Shown here piece by piece: positions 6,764 through 8,370 of a DNA stretch of 8,370 nucleotides. The position numbers and the translations under genes are program-made. Numbering within the stretch: position 1 is the stretch's first letter; each line of letters begins with the position of its first letter. Below the pieces are notes generated by a model. That model worked only from the letters and a program-made list of their open reading frames with translations, did no database searches and was not told where the DNA came from. This DNA comes from Phycisphaerales bacterium (GTDB lineage Bacteria; Pseudomonadota; Gammaproteobacteria; Competibacterales; Competibacteraceae), in NCBI GenBank assembly GCA_014879435.1, contig JACSSB010000266.1, positions 1 through 8,370 of the forward strand. Direction: 5' to 3'.

Positions 6764-7522
6764 TTGGATCTAGGAATCGCGGGCTGGACCGTTGCAGTGC
6801 TGTCGATTTTGATGACCGGCATTTCCAAGGCGGGATTGGGTGGAGCGCTCGGTGGGTTGGCGGTACCGCTAATGTCCATCTGGCTGGCTCCGCGCGATGC
6901 GGTGGCTATCGTGTTGCCACTGCTGATCGCCACCGACCTTGTCGGTATTCGTGCTTGGAAGGGGCAGGCTGAATGGTCGGATTTGCGGCTGCTGGTTCCG
7001 TCTGCAATTTTGGGGATCATCGTCGGCACTTTAGCATTCGGGCTGATGTCCGATGCTCTGGTCAAAACCTTGGTTGGTTTGATTGCCGTATTTTTTGCTC
7101 TGGATCGTATGCTTCGGCGCAAAGCCAGTAGCCCTCGGATGGATCACTCCCGCTCCAGCCGCTGGTTTGGTGTGCTCTGTGGGGCAACCTCCGGGTTTAC
7201 CAGCACGCTGGCCCATGCGGGTGGGCCTCCGATCATGCTTTATTTATTAAATCGAGGCTTGTCTCAACGTACTTTCGTCGCCACTTCGGTCTATTTTTTT
7301 ACCCTGATCAATCTGGCGAAGCTGCCGTTCTATCTTGGCATGGGGATTTTTACCCAGGAAACCCTGATGGTTTCTGCCATCCTCTTGCCACTGGTACCGA
7401 TCGGCGTCTGGTGTGGCTTGCGGGTACTGGCGAAGATTCCAGAACGCCCGTTCTTTATGTTGGCGACAGCAGCATTGGGGCTGTCCGGCCTTAAGTTGCT
7501 CTGGGATGGTTTGTTCGGCTGA
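6764..7522 (+). CDS. Sulfite exporter TauE/SafE (TSUP) family membrane protein
   Basis: Predicted inner-membrane transporter of 252 residues with about eight hydrophobic segments (roughly residues 5-30, 33-62, 74-94, 98-115, 134-160, 170-192, 200-222, 228-249). The family has an internal duplication. Its glycine-rich signature appears twice, as GISKAGLGGALGG (19-31) and as GATSGFTSTLAHAGGPP (140-156). The charged loop DRMLRRK after the fourth segment fits a cytoplasmic turn. The TTG start at 6764 is preferred because a stop lies just upstream at 6758-6760 and the next in-frame Met (residue 17) would cut the first membrane segment. GGGCGGA lies about nine bases before it. It follows citG by 38 bases, so it is probably in the cit transcript. 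Family members move sulfite, sulfoacetate or other organic anions. The substrate here is unknown; a role in export or uptake of a citrate-pathway anion is only suggested by position. Confidence 0.88.
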   Translation: MDLGIAGWTVAVLSILMTGISKAGLGGALGGLAVPLMSIWLAPRDAVAIVLPLLIATDLVGIRAWKGQAEWSDLRLLVPSAILGIIVGTLAFGLMSDALVKTLVGLIAVFFALDRMLRRKASSPRMDHSRSSRWFGVLCGATSGFTSTLAHAGGPPIMLYLLNRGLSQRTFVATSVYFFTLINLAKLPFYLGMGIFTQETLMVSAILLPLVPIGVWCGLRVLAKIPERPFFMLATAALGLSGLKLLWDGLFG

Positions 7523-7768
7523 CAGGTAGCATGATCGAGAGGTGCTTAGAGCTTGGAAGGCGACCCGATGGCGATTTTTTTGCCAATACTATTTATCAAT
7601 AACTCGTGCTTCAATGTGACGGAATGATTCGGAAATCAGACAGGAACACCACAGCCGTCTAACCGGATTTTCAAACGGAACCCGCTCATTCCAAATCGCT
7701 GTTTCTGTTTCTATGACATAACGTTTCTTCAGGTCAATTCAACTCCGACCCAAAACGAGGACTGCTCA
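7523..7768 (+). promoter_or_regulatory. Non-coding region upstream of isocitrate dehydrogenase, probable promoter region
   Basis: These 246 bases are visibly richer in A and T than the flanking genes and contain no convincing reading frame. They separate the cit/TSUP block from the isocitrate dehydrogenase gene and most likely hold its promoter. I could not identify a convincing -35/-10 pair. GTTTCT occurs three times (7701-7706, 7707-7712, 7723-7728), just before a TATGACAT stretch. A T-run flanked by TGGC and GCCA (7569-7585) is too short in stem to call a terminator. Confidence 0.5.
7756..7760 (+). promoter_or_regulatory. Ribosome binding site of isocitrate dehydrogenase gene
   Basis: CGAGG (in AAAACGAGG) ends eight bases before the ATG at 7769. 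It supports that start, and the family N-terminus begins there. Confidence 0.6.
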
Positions 7769-8370
7769 ATGAGTGCAGAAAAACCAAAGATCATCTATAC
7801 GCTCACCGACGAAGCGCCACTGCTGGCAACTTGCGCTTTCCTGCCCATCATCCGCTCCTTTACCGATCCTGCTGGTATCGAAATCGAAAAGAGCGACATT
7901 TCGGTGGCTGCCCGCGTCTTAGCTGAATTTCCCGAATCTCTCACCCCCGAGCAGCGCGTGCCGGACACGCTGGCCGAACTTGGCCAGCTGACCCTATTGC
8001 CCAACACCAACATCATCAAGCTACCCAACATCAGCGCCTCGGTCGCGCAATTGAAAGCCTGCGTCAAAGAGCTGCAAGGCAAGGGCTACGCCATCCCTGA
8101 CTATCCAGAAGATCCGAAGACCGACGAAGAGAAGAAAATCGCCAGTCGCTACGGCAAATGCTTAGGCTCGGCGGTGAATCCGGTGCTGCGCGAAGGCAAC
8201 TCCGACCGCCGCGCACCGCTGGCAGTCAAGAATTTCGCACGAAAGAATCCACACGCGATGAGCGAGTGGAAGCAATGGTCGCAGACCCATGTTTCGCACA
8301 TGCACCACGGCGATTTCTCCGCTGGTGAGAAGTCGATAACGCTGGACCGCGCCCGCGACGTCAAGATGGA
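7769..8370 (+). CDS. icd: Isocitrate dehydrogenase (NADP+), monomeric type (3'-truncated by window edge)
   Basis: Converts isocitrate to 2-oxoglutarate, CO2 and NADPH in the TCA cycle. The frame is open from ATG 7769 to the window edge, giving 200 residues of a protein that is usually about 740. The N-terminus (KPKIIYTLTDEAPLLATCAF) and the stretches LPNTNIIKLPNISASVAQLK, ELQGKGYAIPDYPEDPKTD, GSAVNPVLREGNSDRRAP and THVSHMHHGDF are characteristic of the monomeric (IDH-II) enzyme and unlike the common dimeric Icd. Asn87, Ser89, Ser134, Arg141 and Arg147 correspond to isocitrate-binding residues of the Azotobacter vinelandii enzyme (numbered two lower there), so substrate binding looks intact in the visible part. 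The 246-base upstream region suggests its own transcription. It shares the citrate/isocitrate node with the cit genes, but direct co-regulation is not shown. Confidence 0.96.
   Translation, partial: MSAEKPKIIYTLTDEAPLLATCAFLPIIRSFTDPAGIEIEKSDISVAARVLAEFPESLTPEQRVPDTLAELGQLTLLPNTNIIKLPNISASVAQLKACVKELQGKGYAIPDYPEDPKTDEEKKIASRYGKCLGSAVNPVLREGNSDRRAPLAVKNFARKNPHAMSEWKQWSQTHVSHMHHGDFSAGEKSITLDRARDVKM

Noticed and set aside
7569..7585. Intrinsic terminator around the T-run after the transporter gene
   Set aside because: The stem is only TGGC/GCCA with the T-run in the loop, not after the stem.
7621..7692. Inverted repeat GGAATGA (7621-7627) and TCATTCC (7686-7692)
   Set aside because: Seven base pairs separated by 58 bases, not extendable on either side; expected by chance in a region of this size.

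Overview
The window is one plus-strand gene block. It holds a complete citrate lyase operon (citC-citD-citE-citF-citX-citG) with the 3' part of a maeB-type malic enzyme gene directly upstream. Downstream are a TauE/SafE-family membrane protein gene and the first 200 codons of a monomeric NADP-dependent isocitrate dehydrogenase gene. Coding is dense, GC is high by eye, and starts include ATG, GTG and TTG. The MaeB type with a fused phosphotransacetylase-like domain, the E. coli-like cit gene order and the monomeric isocitrate dehydrogenase all suggest a proteobacterium, most likely a gammaproteobacterium. Genus cannot be read from the sequence.

Layout: 2-1534 maeB (5' end outside the window); 1555-2538 citC; a 103-base gap; 2642-2899 citD; 2915-3841 citE; 3838-5376 citF, sharing ATGA with citE; 5351-5884 citX, overlapping citF; 5823-6725 citG, overlapping citX; 6764-7522 TSUP transporter; 7523-7768 non-coding; 7769 to the right edge, isocitrate dehydrogenase. 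The spacing from maeB to the transporter fits one transcript. The isocitrate dehydrogenase gene has a 246-base upstream region and probably its own promoter.

How the genes fit together: CitD is the acyl carrier subunit, CitG makes the prosthetic-group precursor, CitX attaches it, and CitC acetylates it. CitF then exchanges acetyl for citryl on the carrier, and CitE cleaves citryl-carrier to oxaloacetate and acetyl-carrier. Oxaloacetate reduced to malate elsewhere could be decarboxylated by MaeB to pyruvate, CO2 and NADPH. This would be a citrate-to-acetate-plus-pyruvate route. The downstream isocitrate dehydrogenase draws on the same citrate/isocitrate pool through the oxidative TCA branch.

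No new type of system is apparent. The points worth a second look are the altered C-terminal motifs of CitC, the unusual CitG motifs, the TSUP protein sitting where E. coli has the citrate transporter gene citT, and the maeB linkage. No RNA gene, mobile element, CRISPR array or convincing terminator was seen.
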